From an uncultured Prevotella sp. (lineage in GTDB: Bacteria; Bacteroidota; Bacteroidia; Bacteroidales; Bacteroidaceae), in NCBI GenBank assembly GCA_946409435.1, contig CAMJWJ010000005.1, forward strand, positions 1 to 51,747: a DNA stretch of 51,747 nt, read 5' to 3'. Shown piece by piece: positions 27,733 through 37,499 of this stretch; the first letter of the stretch is position 1, and every line of letters begins with the position of its first letter. Under the pieces are notes generated by a model. The model did no database searches, was not told where the DNA came from, and saw nothing but the letters and a program-made list of their open reading frames with translations. The translations under genes were made by a program, and so were the position numbers.

Positions 27733-29196
27733 CTACTCCACGGTAATGTGGACATTACGCTGCTTGATGTTCTGGCAGTTGTTGAAGACGGCATCGCTCT
27801 TGGCCTTGATCTGGATGTTCTGCAGACGGATGCCGTTGATGGGCATCTCAGGCAGTCCGTTGAACTCCATGGCACGGCCGGCACCGTTGCAGACGATGTT
27901 TTGGATGTCGATGTTGCGGAAGATGGGAGTCTCTTCGGTGACTGGCTGCTTGGTGACGTTGTCAGGGTTGTCGCCGTCAGCCAGCATCTCGGCCACCGAC
28001 TTGCCGCCGTAGTACATATTGAATGTGATGGCATCGGTCTTGATGTCGGTCATCGAGACTTTGTTGACGAAGATGTTCTCGACGATGCCGCCACGGCCAC
28101 GCGTCGACTTGAAGCGAAGACCCACGTCGGTGCCTAAGAACTGGCAGTTCTCAACCAGGATGTTACGCACACCACCGCTCATCTCGGAGCCTACGACGAA
28201 GCCACCATGTCCGGCGAAGACGGTACAGCCGTCAACGACGACATTCTCGCAGGGGCGACCGCGACGGCGTCCGTCGGCATCCTTGCCACTCTTGATGCAG
28301 ATGCCGTCGTCGCCTGCATCAAACTTCGAGTTGACTATCAGCGCGTTCTTGCAAGACTCCAGGTCCAGTGCGTCGCCGTTCTGGGCATAGGCGGGGTTGC
28401 GGGCCAGCACGTCGTCGATGATGATGTTCTCGCACATCAGCGGGTGGAGATTCCATGCCGGCGAGTTCTGGAAGATGACACCCTGCAGCAGCACGTTCTT
28501 GCAGTTGACGAGGCTGACCATCACGGGGCGAAGGAAACGGCGGATGGCGTTCCACTCGGCATCGGTCGTCGCCTTGGGCACGTTCATGTTGGCATTCTTC
28601 TCAGCGTCGGCATAGGCCTGGTTGGGTACCCAGTAGCCCTTCTTCGACTCCACACCACCGGGGCGGTCCAGCACTTCCTTCCACTGGCTGTCGGTCATCT
28701 TCGACTTCTTCACCGGGCGCCAGAACTGACCGTTGCCGTCGATGACGCCACGGCCGGTGATGGCGATGTTATCGCAGCCGACAGCCGACAGCGGTGACTG
28801 ACAGCGCCGCGTGTCGAGGCCTTCGAAGGAGGTTCTGATGACGGGGTACAGCGACTCGTCGCCAGAGAACTGAATGACGGCACCCACCTCCAGGTGCAGC
28901 TCGATGTTCGAGTGGAGCACGATGGGGCCTGTGAACCACACACCGGCAGGTACCACAAGGCGGCCGCCGCCTTTCTTGGTCAAGGCGGCAATAGCCTTCT
29001 CGAAAGCCTTCGTGTTCAGTGTCACACCGTCGGGAACGGCACCGAACTTCTTCAGGTTCACCGTGTAGTTGGGAATAACGGGAGCAGCAACCTCAGCCAT
29101 CTGGAAGGGCAGATTGTCGGTGTACTTCTTGTACGGGTTCTGTGCCTGTACCGTTACAGCGACGGCCAGCAGCAGCATGCAGATCATTTTCTTCAT
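27733..29196 (-). CDS. Glycoside hydrolase family 28 (polygalacturonase-like)
   Basis: NGDALDLESCKNALIVNSKFDAGDDGICIKSGKD, GHGGFVVGSEMSGGVRNI, RFKSTRGRGG. Confidence 0.93.
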   Translation of the reverse strand: MKKMICMLLLAVAVTVQAQNPYKKYTDNLPFQMAEVAAPVIPNYTVNLKKFGAVPDGVTLNTKAFEKAIAALTKKGGGRLVVPAGVWFTGPIVLHSNIELHLEVGAVIQFSGDESLYPVIRTSFEGLDTRRCQSPLSAVGCDNIAITGRGVIDGNGQFWRPVKKSKMTDSQWKEVLDRPGGVESKKGYWVPNQAYADAEKNANMNVPKATTDAEWNAIRRFLRPVMVSLVNCKNVLLQGVIFQNSPAWNLHPLMCENIIIDDVLARNPAYAQNGDALDLESCKNALIVNSKFDAGDDGICIKSGKDADGRRRGRPCENVVVDGCTVFAGHGGFVVGSEMSGGVRNILVENCQFLGTDVGLRFKSTRGRGGIVENIFVNKVSMTDIKTDAITFNMYYGGKSVAEMLADGDNPDNVTKQPVTEETPIFRNIDIQNIVCNGAGRAMEFNGLPEMPINGIRLQNIQIKAKSDAVFNNCQNIKQRNVHITVE

Positions 29197-29221
29197 AAGC
29201 AGTTTGTTTTTGTTTTTTTTA

Positions 29222-29277
29222 TTCTTATTTCTTATCTCTTACATCTCTTACCTCTTACCTCTTACCTCTTACCTCTC
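29222..29277. repeat. 7-bp array (ctcttac x about 5-8) overlapping the folK 3' end
   Basis: ttcttat ttcttat ctcttac atctcttac ctcttac ctcttac ctcttac ctcttac. Confidence 0.9.
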
Positions 29278-29716
29278 CAAGCGGTATCATGACGAAGTCG
29301 CGCTGGTGCATCATCGGATGGGGTATCTTCAGACCTGGTTCGTCTACCGTGAGGTCGTCGTAGAGCAGGATGTCAATGTCTATCGGACGGTCTTTGTAGC
29401 TTGATACTTCATGCCCGGTAATGGTTGAATGGCTGCGCACGGTGGCGTGGCGCTGGTTTTTGCCCATGTCGCGCTCTATCTGCTGAGTAGTCGCTAAAAG
29501 CTGGCGAGGAGACAGGGAGGTCTTACAGAAGATGACGGCGTTCAGGAACTTGTTGGCAGTCTCGAAGCCCCATGGCTCCGTCTCGATGACTGACGACTGG
29601 CGCACCACGCGGCCTACCCGCTCGCCGACGAGACGGATGGCCTGTCGGATGTGCTCCTCCCTGTTGCCCAGGTTTGTGCCCAGTCCCAGATACACGTCGT
29701 GTGTCCCGTCGCTCAT
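29255..29716 (-). CDS. folK: 2-amino-4-hydroxy-6-hydroxymethyldihydropteridine diphosphokinase
   Basis: YLGLGTNLGNREEHI, PRQLLATTQQIERDMG, RPIDIDILLYDD. Confidence 0.94.
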   Translation of the reverse strand: MSDGTHDVYLGLGTNLGNREEHIRQAIRLVGERVGRVVRQSSVIETEPWGFETANKFLNAVIFCKTSLSPRQLLATTQQIERDMGKNQRHATVRSHSTITGHEVSSYKDRPIDIDILLYDDLTVDEPGLKIPHPMMHQRDFVMIPLGEVRGKR

Positions 29717-29723
29717 ATCCTTG

Positions 29724-30866
29724 CTAATCGTCCAGTATCAGCATGCAGTCGCCATAGCATCCGAACTTGTAGCCGTTGTCGATAGCCTGCTGGTAAGCAC
29801 CCATCACGAGGTCGTAGCCACCGAAGGCTGCCGTAGCCATGAGCATCGTCGACTCGGGATGGTAGAAGTTAGCCACGAGGGCATCAGCCAGCCCGAAATC
29901 GTAGGGAGGGAAGATAAACTTGTTGGTCCAGCCGGTATACTCCTTCAGCATGCCGTCGGTGCTGACGGCAGACTCGGCAGCTCGTAGCGAGCTGACACCG
30001 ATGGTGCACACGCGGTGGCCTTCAGCCTTAGCGCGGTTGACGATGTCGCAAGCCTCGGGAGTGACGGTCATCTGCTCGGAACCCATCTTGTGCTTTGTCA
30101 GGTCCTCCACCTCGATGGGGTCGAAGCAACCCAGGCCGAGGTGCAAGGTGACGTAGGCAAAGTTGATGCCGAGTATCTCAAGACGCTTCATCAGCTCGCG
30201 GCTGAAGTGCAGTCCAGAGGCAGGCACCGTGACGGCTCCCTCGTGGCGGGCATAGATGGTCTGGAAGTTCTCGTTGTCGTCGGGGGTAGACTCGCGGCGG
30301 TTCACGATGTAGCGGGGCAGCGGGGCAGAACCCAGTCCGAAAAGCTCGCGCTTGAACTCGTCGTGGGGACAATCATAGAGGAAACGCAGCGTACGGCCGC
30401 GGCTCGTCGTGTTGTCGATGACCTCGGCAACCATCGGACCGTCGTCCTCGAAGAACAGCTTGTTGCCGATGCGTATCTTGCGGGCCGGCTCCACCAGCAC
30501 ATCCCACAGGCGCAGCTCTTCGTTCAGCTCGCGCAGCAGGAATACCTCTATCTGGGCATCGGTCTTCTCCTTCGTACCAAAGAGCCTGGCAGGAAACACC
30601 TTCGTGTCGTTGAGCACCATGACATCGCCCTCGTCGAAGTAGTTGATGATGTCGCGGAAGGTGATGAAGCGGTCGGTGTCCTTCCCGTCATCATCCTTGG
30701 CGTACATGTCGATGGTCTGGCTCTTGCGGTGAATCACCATCATGCGGGCCTCGTCGCGGCGATAAACCTTCTCGACGGTGCCGTCCTCGTTCTCAAATAC
30801 CTTGTGCGGTGGCTCCAGGGCCACCGACTCGTCAGGTAACCTGAATTTGAATTGTGACAGTTTCAT
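29724..30866 (-). CDS. queA: tRNA preQ1(34) S-adenosylmethionine ribosyltransferase-isomerase
   Basis: [66 protein letters not shown]. Confidence 0.94.
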   Translation of the reverse strand: MKLSQFKFRLPDESVALEPPHKVFENEDGTVEKVYRRDEARMMVIHRKSQTIDMYAKDDDGKDTDRFITFRDIINYFDEGDVMVLNDTKVFPARLFGTKEKTDAQIEVFLLRELNEELRLWDVLVEPARKIRIGNKLFFEDDGPMVAEVIDNTTSRGRTLRFLYDCPHDEFKRELFGLGSAPLPRYIVNRRESTPDDNENFQTIYARHEGAVTVPASGLHFSRELMKRLEILGINFAYVTLHLGLGCFDPIEVEDLTKHKMGSEQMTVTPEACDIVNRAKAEGHRVCTIGVSSLRAAESAVSTDGMLKEYTGWTNKFIFPPYDFGLADALVANFYHPESTMLMATAAFGGYDLVMGAYQQAIDNGYKFGCYGDCMLILDD

Positions 30867-30869
30867 TTG

Positions 30870-30950
30870 TTATTTCGATGTTTCGTTGTTTCGGTGTGGT
30901 ATTGTTTTGGTTTCTCGTTGTCTCGTTATCACGATATTACGTTGTCACGA
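30870..30950. repeat. Degenerate 8-bp CG-phased array filling the truB-queA spacer
   Basis: CG at 30876, 30884, 30892, 30916, 30924, 30932, 30940, 30948, all in one 8-bp phase. Confidence 0.85.
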
Positions 30951-30955
30951 AAGAA

Positions 30956-31657
30956 TTATCTCTCAATCTCCTGCTGTTCCAGCCAGGCGGGGAAGTCGTC
31001 GATGGTGATGCAGTCCTCGATATGCACGTTGCCGAGGCGTGTGCGACAGAGAGCCGTCAGATAGGCACCGCTGTTCAGCGCACGTCCAATGTCACGGGCC
31101 AGTGAGCGGATGTAGGTGCCCTTGCCGCAGCTGACGCGGATGCTCAGCTGCATCGTAGCGGGGTCGAAGGCGGTCAGCGCTATCTCGTCGATGTGTATCG
31201 TCTTGGCCTGTAGCTTCACATCGATGCCCTTACGCTTCAGGTCGTAGGCACGGTCGCCGGCAATCTTGCACGCAGAATACTGTGGAGGCACCTGCTGGAT
31301 GTCGCCGACGAAGTCTTTCAGCACGTCGAGTATCAGTTCGCGGGTGATGTGTTCAGTAGGGTATGTCTGGTCCACCTCGTGCTCCATGTCGTAGCTGGGC
31401 GTCGTGGCACCGAGCTGTAGCGTGGCGGTATATTCCTTGGAGTCAAGCTGCAGGCGCTCTATCTCCTTGGTCTTTTTGCCGGTACACAGTATCAGTACAC
31501 CAGTAGCCAGAGGGTCGAGCGTACCGGCATGGCCTATCTTCACACGGCGTACGCCGATTTTCCGCGACACCCTTGTGCGGACAAAGGCCAGCGCACCGAA
31601 CGACGTCATGCCGTAGGGCTTGTTGATGTATATGTACTCGCCTTCTGTGAAATTCAT
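30956..31657 (-). CDS. truB: tRNA pseudouridine(55) synthase
   Basis: INKPYGMTSF, KIGHAGTLDPLATGVLI, SCGKGTYIRSLARDIG. Confidence 0.95.
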   Translation of the reverse strand: MNFTEGEYIYINKPYGMTSFGALAFVRTRVSRKIGVRRVKIGHAGTLDPLATGVLILCTGKKTKEIERLQLDSKEYTATLQLGATTPSYDMEHEVDQTYPTEHITRELILDVLKDFVGDIQQVPPQYSACKIAGDRAYDLKRKGIDVKLQAKTIHIDEIALTAFDPATMQLSIRVSCGKGTYIRSLARDIGRALNSGAYLTALCRTRLGNVHIEDCITIDDFPAWLEQQEIER

Positions 31658-32515
31658 TTAGTCTACCATAGCAAGTGAGTGGCCTGTCAGCAACAGCAGG
31701 ATGATGATGCTGCCGACGATGATGCGATAGATGCCAAAAGCCTTGAAGCCGTACTTGGTCAGGAAGGATACAAACCACTTCATGGCCAGCAGGGCTACAA
31801 TGAAGGCCACGGCACATCCCAGCAGCAGCATGGTGATGTTGTGGGTGGTGGCCCATGCCGTGTCTTCCTTCAGCAAGTCCAGCAGGTCGAGTAGGGTGGC
31901 ACCGGCCATGGTGGGCACGGCCAGGAAGAACGAGAACTCGGCAGCACGCTGGCGTGTCAGTCCTTGTGTCATGCCGCCTACGATGGTTGCCATAGAGCGC
32001 GACACGCCCGGTATGACCGAGATGCACTGATAGAGTCCGATGTTGAAGGCACGCCGCTCGTTCAACTTGTTGGCGTCAGTGCCTTTATTGAACAGCTTGT
32101 CGCAGTAGAGCATGAAGATACCACCGACGACAAGCATGATGGCTACGACCTCCACACTGTCGAGCAGCCAGTCGAGCAGTCCCGACTTCTTGGCCAGCAG
32201 TCCGATGACCACGGCAGGCAACACGCCAATGATGAGCAACCAGTAGAAATAAAAACGGTGCTTCAGTCGGCCGAACAGTGAACTGCCTTCGGGAGCCGGC
32301 GTGTTGTCAAAGTGGAAGAAGCGCTTCCAGTAGAGGCATACCACCGACAGGATGGCACCGAACTGGATGATAAATGTGAAGGCATGAACGAACGGGTCGC
32401 CCTGCTGTATGCCTAACAGGTTCTGTGTAATAATCATGTGGCCGGTGGACGATACGGGCAGAAACTCCGTCAGTCCCTCGACAATGGCGATGATAACCGT
32501 CTCTAACCATGTCAT
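31658..32515 (-). CDS. uppP: Undecaprenyl-diphosphate phosphatase
   Basis: IVEGLTEFLPVSSTGHMI, ISVIPGVSRSMATI. Confidence 0.95.
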   Translation of the reverse strand: MTWLETVIIAIVEGLTEFLPVSSTGHMIITQNLLGIQQGDPFVHAFTFIIQFGAILSVVCLYWKRFFHFDNTPAPEGSSLFGRLKHRFYFYWLLIIGVLPAVVIGLLAKKSGLLDWLLDSVEVVAIMLVVGGIFMLYCDKLFNKGTDANKLNERRAFNIGLYQCISVIPGVSRSMATIVGGMTQGLTRQRAAEFSFFLAVPTMAGATLLDLLDLLKEDTAWATTHNITMLLLGCAVAFIVALLAMKWFVSFLTKYGFKAFGIYRIIVGSIIILLLLTGHSLAMVD

Positions 32516-32757
32516 GCCTGTTCCTCCTTTTCGTTACTTTTCGGACGACGCACGACGGCATATATCATTGACACGAAGCCTGCCAGACAAACCAGCGGAG
32601 CCACCTTGATGCGACGGGCACTGAAGATGTCGGGGTTGTAGGCCGTATCCGTAGAACCAGAACCGCTCATTAGCAGGAAACCGATGATGACAACTACCAT
32701 GCCGACAGCCAGCAGGATGTAGTTCAAACGGTCGAATGCAAAATCTTTCTTTTCCAT
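32512..32757 (-). CDS. DUF3098 family membrane protein
   Basis: KKDFAFDRLNYILLAVGMVVVIIGFLLMSG; 4-bp overlap with uppP. Confidence 0.85.
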   Translation of the reverse strand: MEKKDFAFDRLNYILLAVGMVVVIIGFLLMSGSGSTDTAYNPDIFSARRIKVAPLVCLAGFVSMIYAVVRRPKSNEKEEQA

Positions 32758-32817
32758 ATCTCTTTTCTCTCTTTTCTGTAAGGTTGCAGATTGTTTCTTT
32801 TTACTATTCCTTTTGCC

Positions 32818-33696
32818 TTATATTTTATACAGTTCTCCAGCTGTCATGCGCAGGAACTTGTTGACAGCCAACCATGCACAAAGCAGCGTGATGACGATGC
32901 CGAACACGACGATGCTGGCTGCAGTCAGCACCAGCACCTCCCATGTGATGATGTCGAGTATGGCTGGTTCGGTCAGATAAAGACCGTAGATGCATGCAGC
33001 CAGTACGCCACAGGCCAGCACGGCAGCTATCAGACCTACCGTGACGGCCTGACGAAGGAACGGACGGCGGATGAATCCCCACGATGCTCCTACTAACTTC
33101 ATGGTGTGGATAACGAAACGGCGGGCATAGACGCTCAGCCGTACCGTGTTGCTGATCAGTGAGAACGATACGAATGTCAGCAACACTGCCAAGCCAAGGA
33201 GCAACAGACTGATGCGGCTCAGGTTCGTGTTTACCTTGTCCATCAGGTCCTCTTGATAGGCCAAGTCGCTCACTCGCTTGTCTTTTCTTATCTCGCTGGC
33301 TATCACCTTGAGCGAATCGCTGTTGACGTAGTCCGCTTTCAGCTGCACCTCCAGGGTGGCAGGGAAGGGGTTGAAACCAAGGAATTCAGAAGGGTCGCTG
33401 CCCAGCTCCTTGCTTTGCTCGCGCTGGGCCTGCTCTTTGCTGATGTAGTCGATGTTACGACTGTAAGGGCGGTGGTATAGGTCACGGCAGAAACGGTGGG
33501 CGTCGTTGACTGTTACCGTGTCTTTCAGCATGATTGTCACAGTCAGGTTCTCCTTCATGTGGGCTGACAGGTTACGAGCCGACAGCACGAAGAATACCAC
33601 CATACCCAACAATATCAGCACCATCATGGTGCTAATACATAGCGTAACAACCTGCATGCCACCTCGACTGCGGGGTTTGTTTTTCTTTTTACTCAT
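32818..33696 (-). CDS. ftsX: Cell division protein FtsX-like permease
   Basis: Four TM topology; FLGFNPFPATLEVQL, MKLVGASWGFIRRPFLRQA; start set at MSKKKNK. Confidence 0.9.
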   Translation of the reverse strand: MSKKKNKPRSRGGMQVVTLCISTMMVLILLGMVVFFVLSARNLSAHMKENLTVTIMLKDTVTVNDAHRFCRDLYHRPYSRNIDYISKEQAQREQSKELGSDPSEFLGFNPFPATLEVQLKADYVNSDSLKVIASEIRKDKRVSDLAYQEDLMDKVNTNLSRISLLLLGLAVLLTFVSFSLISNTVRLSVYARRFVIHTMKLVGASWGFIRRPFLRQAVTVGLIAAVLACGVLAACIYGLYLTEPAILDIITWEVLVLTAASIVVFGIVITLLCAWLAVNKFLRMTAGELYKI

Positions 33697-33842
33697 TGTT
33701 GTGTACACCTAACCGACAGAGAGTTCAATCTGCCAGTTTTTTACCAATTTCGTGCAAAGGTACGAAATAAATAAGAAATAAGGCATAAAAATACAAAAAT
33801 ATTTTGGTTTCTTACTTTTTCTTCTTACTTTTGCTCCTCGTT

Positions 33843-34646
33843 ATGAGTACAGTAATCTATCCTTCGCCCATTTTCGGCCCGGTTCATAGCCGCCGTCTGG
33901 GCATCTCGTTAGGTATTAACCTGCAGCCAGGAGACGGCAAGGTATGTACGTTTGACTGCATCTATTGTGAGTGTGGCTTCAACGGCGACCGCTTGCCCTG
34001 GGAGCAGCGCCCCTCGCGGAAGGAGGTTGCCAGCCGCCTGGAGCAGCAACTGCAGCAGATGACTGTCGAGGGGCAGCTGCCTGACGTGCTGACCTTTGCA
34101 GGTAATGGCGAACCGACGACTCATCCTCACTTTGCCGAGATTATCGGCGACACCATCCGTCTGCGCGACCAGTATTGTCCGAAGGCGAAAGTCTGTGTGC
34201 TGAGCAATTCTACGATGATACACCGTCAGTCAGTACGCGATGCGCTCATGCTGGTTGACGACAACATCCTGAAACTGGATACTGTCGACGAGGAGTATAT
34301 CCGTACCGTCGACCGTCCTGCGGGCCACTACCATGTCAGCAACATCATTGAGGACATGAAGGCCTTCAACGGGCATGTCATCATCCAGACTATGTTTATG
34401 CGGGGCACGGTGCAACAGACGACTGAGTCGGGCGAATGCAGGGAGGTGAGCGTCGACAATACCGGCGAACAGTATGTCGGCCCGTGGCTGGAGGCTGTCA
34501 AGGACATCAAGCCGCAGCAGGTCATGGTGTATACCATCGATCGGGAGACACCGGCCAAGGGGCTGGAAAAAGCCAGTCACGAACAGCTTGATGCCATTCG
34601 CGACCGGGTGATTGCTGCCGGCATTCCCTGCACGGCCAGTTATTAG
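33843..34646 (+). CDS. Radical SAM protein
   Basis: CTFDCIYCECG, TFAGNGEPTTHPHF; start set at MSTVIYPSP. Confidence 0.9.
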   Translation: MSTVIYPSPIFGPVHSRRLGISLGINLQPGDGKVCTFDCIYCECGFNGDRLPWEQRPSRKEVASRLEQQLQQMTVEGQLPDVLTFAGNGEPTTHPHFAEIIGDTIRLRDQYCPKAKVCVLSNSTMIHRQSVRDALMLVDDNILKLDTVDEEYIRTVDRPAGHYHVSNIIEDMKAFNGHVIIQTMFMRGTVQQTTESGECREVSVDNTGEQYVGPWLEAVKDIKPQQVMVYTIDRETPAKGLEKASHEQLDAIRDRVIAAGIPCTASY

Positions 34647-34694
34647 TCTCAGCTAATGATGCGCCTGACACCGATGGTGTTGAGTGCAGTACGC

Positions 34695-35855
34695 TTAGTT
34701 TTCCTTCACGAGCAGGTCTTTGGTCACCGTGTGCTGGCGCCCATCCTTGAAGAACAGCGTCACCTTGTGAATCTTCAGGTCGGTAGCTGTGGAGGGTACC
34801 GTCTTCTGCTCCTCGTTCCACGACCATTTCTGAGTGTGGAAAGGTTCCAGCGGTGTCGTGCTGCGCAGGTGGTTGACCTTGAGCACCTTGCCGGTGGCGT
34901 CTAACAGTTTGTAGGATACGTCGACAGACTTGATGGGCCGTGCCGTTGTGTTGGTATAGGCAAAGTCGAGCACCACGTGTCCGTCCTGGATGTCGTAGCC
35001 CCAGCTCTCCACATAGCCGTAAGGTATCTGTTCGCTCAGCGTCTTGAGGTATTCAGCGAAGGCGCGTTCGTTCTCGGCTATCGCGTATTCATAACATAGG
35101 TATTTGGGCGACGACAAGCTGTCGGCAAACACACGGGTGTGGTACTGGTATTCTTCGACATTGTTCAGCTGGCGGTTGTACATGCTGACGTGGATGACGG
35201 GATAGACATCCTTGTTGATGCCTATTGCTTCCTCCTGATAGTAAATGCTATCACGGACGATACCCAGACAGTACACGGTCTCGTCAATGGCATGGTGGCC
35301 GCAGATGGTACATACCAGCGGAGTGTTGCGCGTAGGCAGCTGGTGCCAGTCTGTCTCTCGACGGTATTGCAGCAGCTGGTTGTGTTCCAGTACACGCTGG
35401 ATAGAGTCGTGGCGCACCCTGGCAATGGAGTCGTCACGCACCTTCTTGGCAGCGTCGTCAATAGCTTTCTGACGCTCGTCGTTCAAGGCCTGATAGCGCT
35501 TGGCCAGTATTTCGGAGTTTTGTCTGATCATGTCTTCCAACACCTGACCCTCTACGATGGGAGCCAGCTTGCTACTCTTGTAGATTTTGGCAAACTCCTT
35601 GGTAAGCACAATCTGATAATTGGCATCGTCGGTTCGTACGTACGCACAACCGGTCTTCTTCTCAAAAGCATAGACATTGCCGCCTTCGTCTATCTTGTCT
35701 ACCAGCACGTCTTCGACAGAATGCCAGAAACCCTTGCTGTCCTTGCTGTATGAAACAAGGGCTTTGCGCACCAGCGAGTTCTGACCGTCGAATTGTGCCA
35801 AAGCGACAAGACACGGTACGGCCAGCAGCACAGTAAGTAATAATCTTTTTATCAT
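34695..35855 (-). CDS. Secreted hypothetical protein
   Basis: Long ORF with signal peptide MIKRLLLTVLLAVPCLVALAQ. Confidence 0.7.
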   Translation of the reverse strand: MIKRLLLTVLLAVPCLVALAQFDGQNSLVRKALVSYSKDSKGFWHSVEDVLVDKIDEGGNVYAFEKKTGCAYVRTDDANYQIVLTKEFAKIYKSSKLAPIVEGQVLEDMIRQNSEILAKRYQALNDERQKAIDDAAKKVRDDSIARVRHDSIQRVLEHNQLLQYRRETDWHQLPTRNTPLVCTICGHHAIDETVYCLGIVRDSIYYQEEAIGINKDVYPVIHVSMYNRQLNNVEEYQYHTRVFADSLSSPKYLCYEYAIAENERAFAEYLKTLSEQIPYGYVESWGYDIQDGHVVLDFAYTNTTARPIKSVDVSYKLLDATGKVLKVNHLRSTTPLEPFHTQKWSWNEEQKTVPSTATDLKIHKVTLFFKDGRQHTVTKDLLVKEN

Positions 35856-35868
35856 TTGAACTTACCTT

Positions 35869-36528
35869 TTAGAAGTTGACACCGGCGTTGATGAAGAAGT
35901 TGCGAGTGTGAACGGCATCGAAGTCGCCCTTGTTGATATTGGCCAGACCGAAGTCAAAGCCCAACTCGGCATATACCATTTTATATTCGGCACCACAACC
36001 CAGGCGCAGGCCGCTGTCAAAGCGGTTGAAATTGTTGAAACTTTTCTCTGAAATGCGCTCGCCGTAGTATTTTGTCTTACCGCCAATGCCCAGAGAGAGG
36101 TAGCCGCCTAAGAACGGCTGGACAGTAAATTCGTCGGCCAATTCAAATGCATATTTCACCACGACAGGCAGCTGCAGGTAGCACAGGCGGGTGGTCACCT
36201 TTTGACTCCGCTCTAAGTTGGGGTTCAATGGGTCGGCATACAGCACATGTGTCTTTCCACCCTTCTCCGAGTAGTACAGGCCCGTCTCCAACCATAGCGG
36301 CATGTTGTTAGCCAGCTGGAAACCAAAGATGCCGCCGATGGCCAGCCCTGTGCGTGAGTCCATGTCGAAGTCGACGGTCTCGCTGCTCAGTGATGCTATG
36401 TTCAAACCTAATCGGATGCCGTAGTAGTGCTCCATATTGAAGTGGCTGAATTTGCTGTGCGTCTTGTTCTGTGCGAAGACTGGTACGGTCAGTACAACCG
36501 ACAATATCAGTGTGATTAGTTTTTTCAT
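35869..36528 (-). CDS. Outer membrane beta-barrel protein (PorT-like family)
   Basis: Signal peptide; YGIRLGLNIASLSSE, FQLANNMPLWLETGLYYSEKGG, terminal INAGVNF. Confidence 0.8.
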   Translation of the reverse strand: MKKLITLILSVVLTVPVFAQNKTHSKFSHFNMEHYYGIRLGLNIASLSSETVDFDMDSRTGLAIGGIFGFQLANNMPLWLETGLYYSEKGGKTHVLYADPLNPNLERSQKVTTRLCYLQLPVVVKYAFELADEFTVQPFLGGYLSLGIGGKTKYYGERISEKSFNNFNRFDSGLRLGCGAEYKMVYAELGFDFGLANINKGDFDAVHTRNFFINAGVNF

Positions 36529-36632
36529 ATTGCTTGAATGTTACAATGTTGTTGTTTTCGGCGGCAAAGGTAAGTATTTTTAATGAAATAAAAAAAGGAA
36601 AAGTAAAGAAAAACAAGTGTGAGTTGTTTTTT

Positions 36633-37496
36633 TTAGTCATTTAGCATCTGTTGAACCTGATTGGTCAAATCCACAAACTCAGCTATCGTCAGCTGTTCGG
36701 GACGACGCGTCATGACGGGCAGCTGGTAGAAACTGTCGGTGGCAGGATGCTGGCTGTCGAATATCTGGCGCAGCGAGACGCGCAGCATCTTGCGTCGCTG
36801 GTTGAACACCGTCTTGACGACACGCCGGAACAGCTGTTCGTCGCAGTCTAAGTGCTGTACGCTGTTGCGTGTCATGCGGATGACGGCACTCTGCACCTTG
36901 GGCGGCGGATTGAATACCGACGGCTCGACGGTGAACAGGTATTCCACGTCGTACCATGCCTGGATGAGTACCGACAGGATGCCGTACTGCTTGTTGCCTG
37001 GCTTGGCAGCCATACGAATGGCCACCTCGTGCTGTATCATGCCCGTACAGCAGGGGATGAGGTCGCGGTTGTCGAGCATCTTGAAGAAAATTTGCGACGA
37101 GATGTCGTAGGGGTAGTTGCCGGTCAGCACAAAGGGCTGTCCGCCGAACACCGTCGTCAGGTCCATCCGTAGGAAGTCACCTTCAATAATCACGTCGCTG
37201 CCGCTGTTGCGTGGCGTCGCTGTCGGCACAGATTCATCCGGCGTCTGCTCTTGCCCAACTGGTCTTTCTGCAAACAGCGTCTTCTTCAGGTAGGCCACGC
37301 TCTCGCGGTCTATCTCCACCACCTTCAGCGGGCGTGGCTTGCCGACTAAGAACTGTGTCATGACACCCATGCCAGGCCCTACCTCCAATACGGGCAGGTC
37401 CGGGCATGCGTCCACCGTGTCGGCTATGCGGCGTGCTATCGTCAGGTCGGTCAGGAAGTGCTGGCCGAGATTCTTTTTAGGTCGTACTTGTTTCAT
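36633..37496 (-). CDS. rsmA: 16S rRNA (adenine(1518)-N(6)/adenine(1519)-N(6))-dimethyltransferase
   Basis: KKNLGQHFLTD, VLEVGPGMGVMT, LTGNYPYDISSQI, FNPPPKVQSAVIR. Confidence 0.94.
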   Translation of the reverse strand: MKQVRPKKNLGQHFLTDLTIARRIADTVDACPDLPVLEVGPGMGVMTQFLVGKPRPLKVVEIDRESVAYLKKTLFAERPVGQEQTPDESVPTATPRNSGSDVIIEGDFLRMDLTTVFGGQPFVLTGNYPYDISSQIFFKMLDNRDLIPCCTGMIQHEVAIRMAAKPGNKQYGILSVLIQAWYDVEYLFTVEPSVFNPPPKVQSAVIRMTRNSVQHLDCDEQLFRRVVKTVFNQRRKMLRVSLRQIFDSQHPATDSFYQLPVMTRRPEQLTIAEFVDLTNQVQQMLND

Positions 37497-37499
37497 TCT

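Noticed and set aside
27733-29196. Polysaccharide utilisation locus around GH28
   Set aside because: No SusC/SusD pair nearby; GH28 appears isolated.
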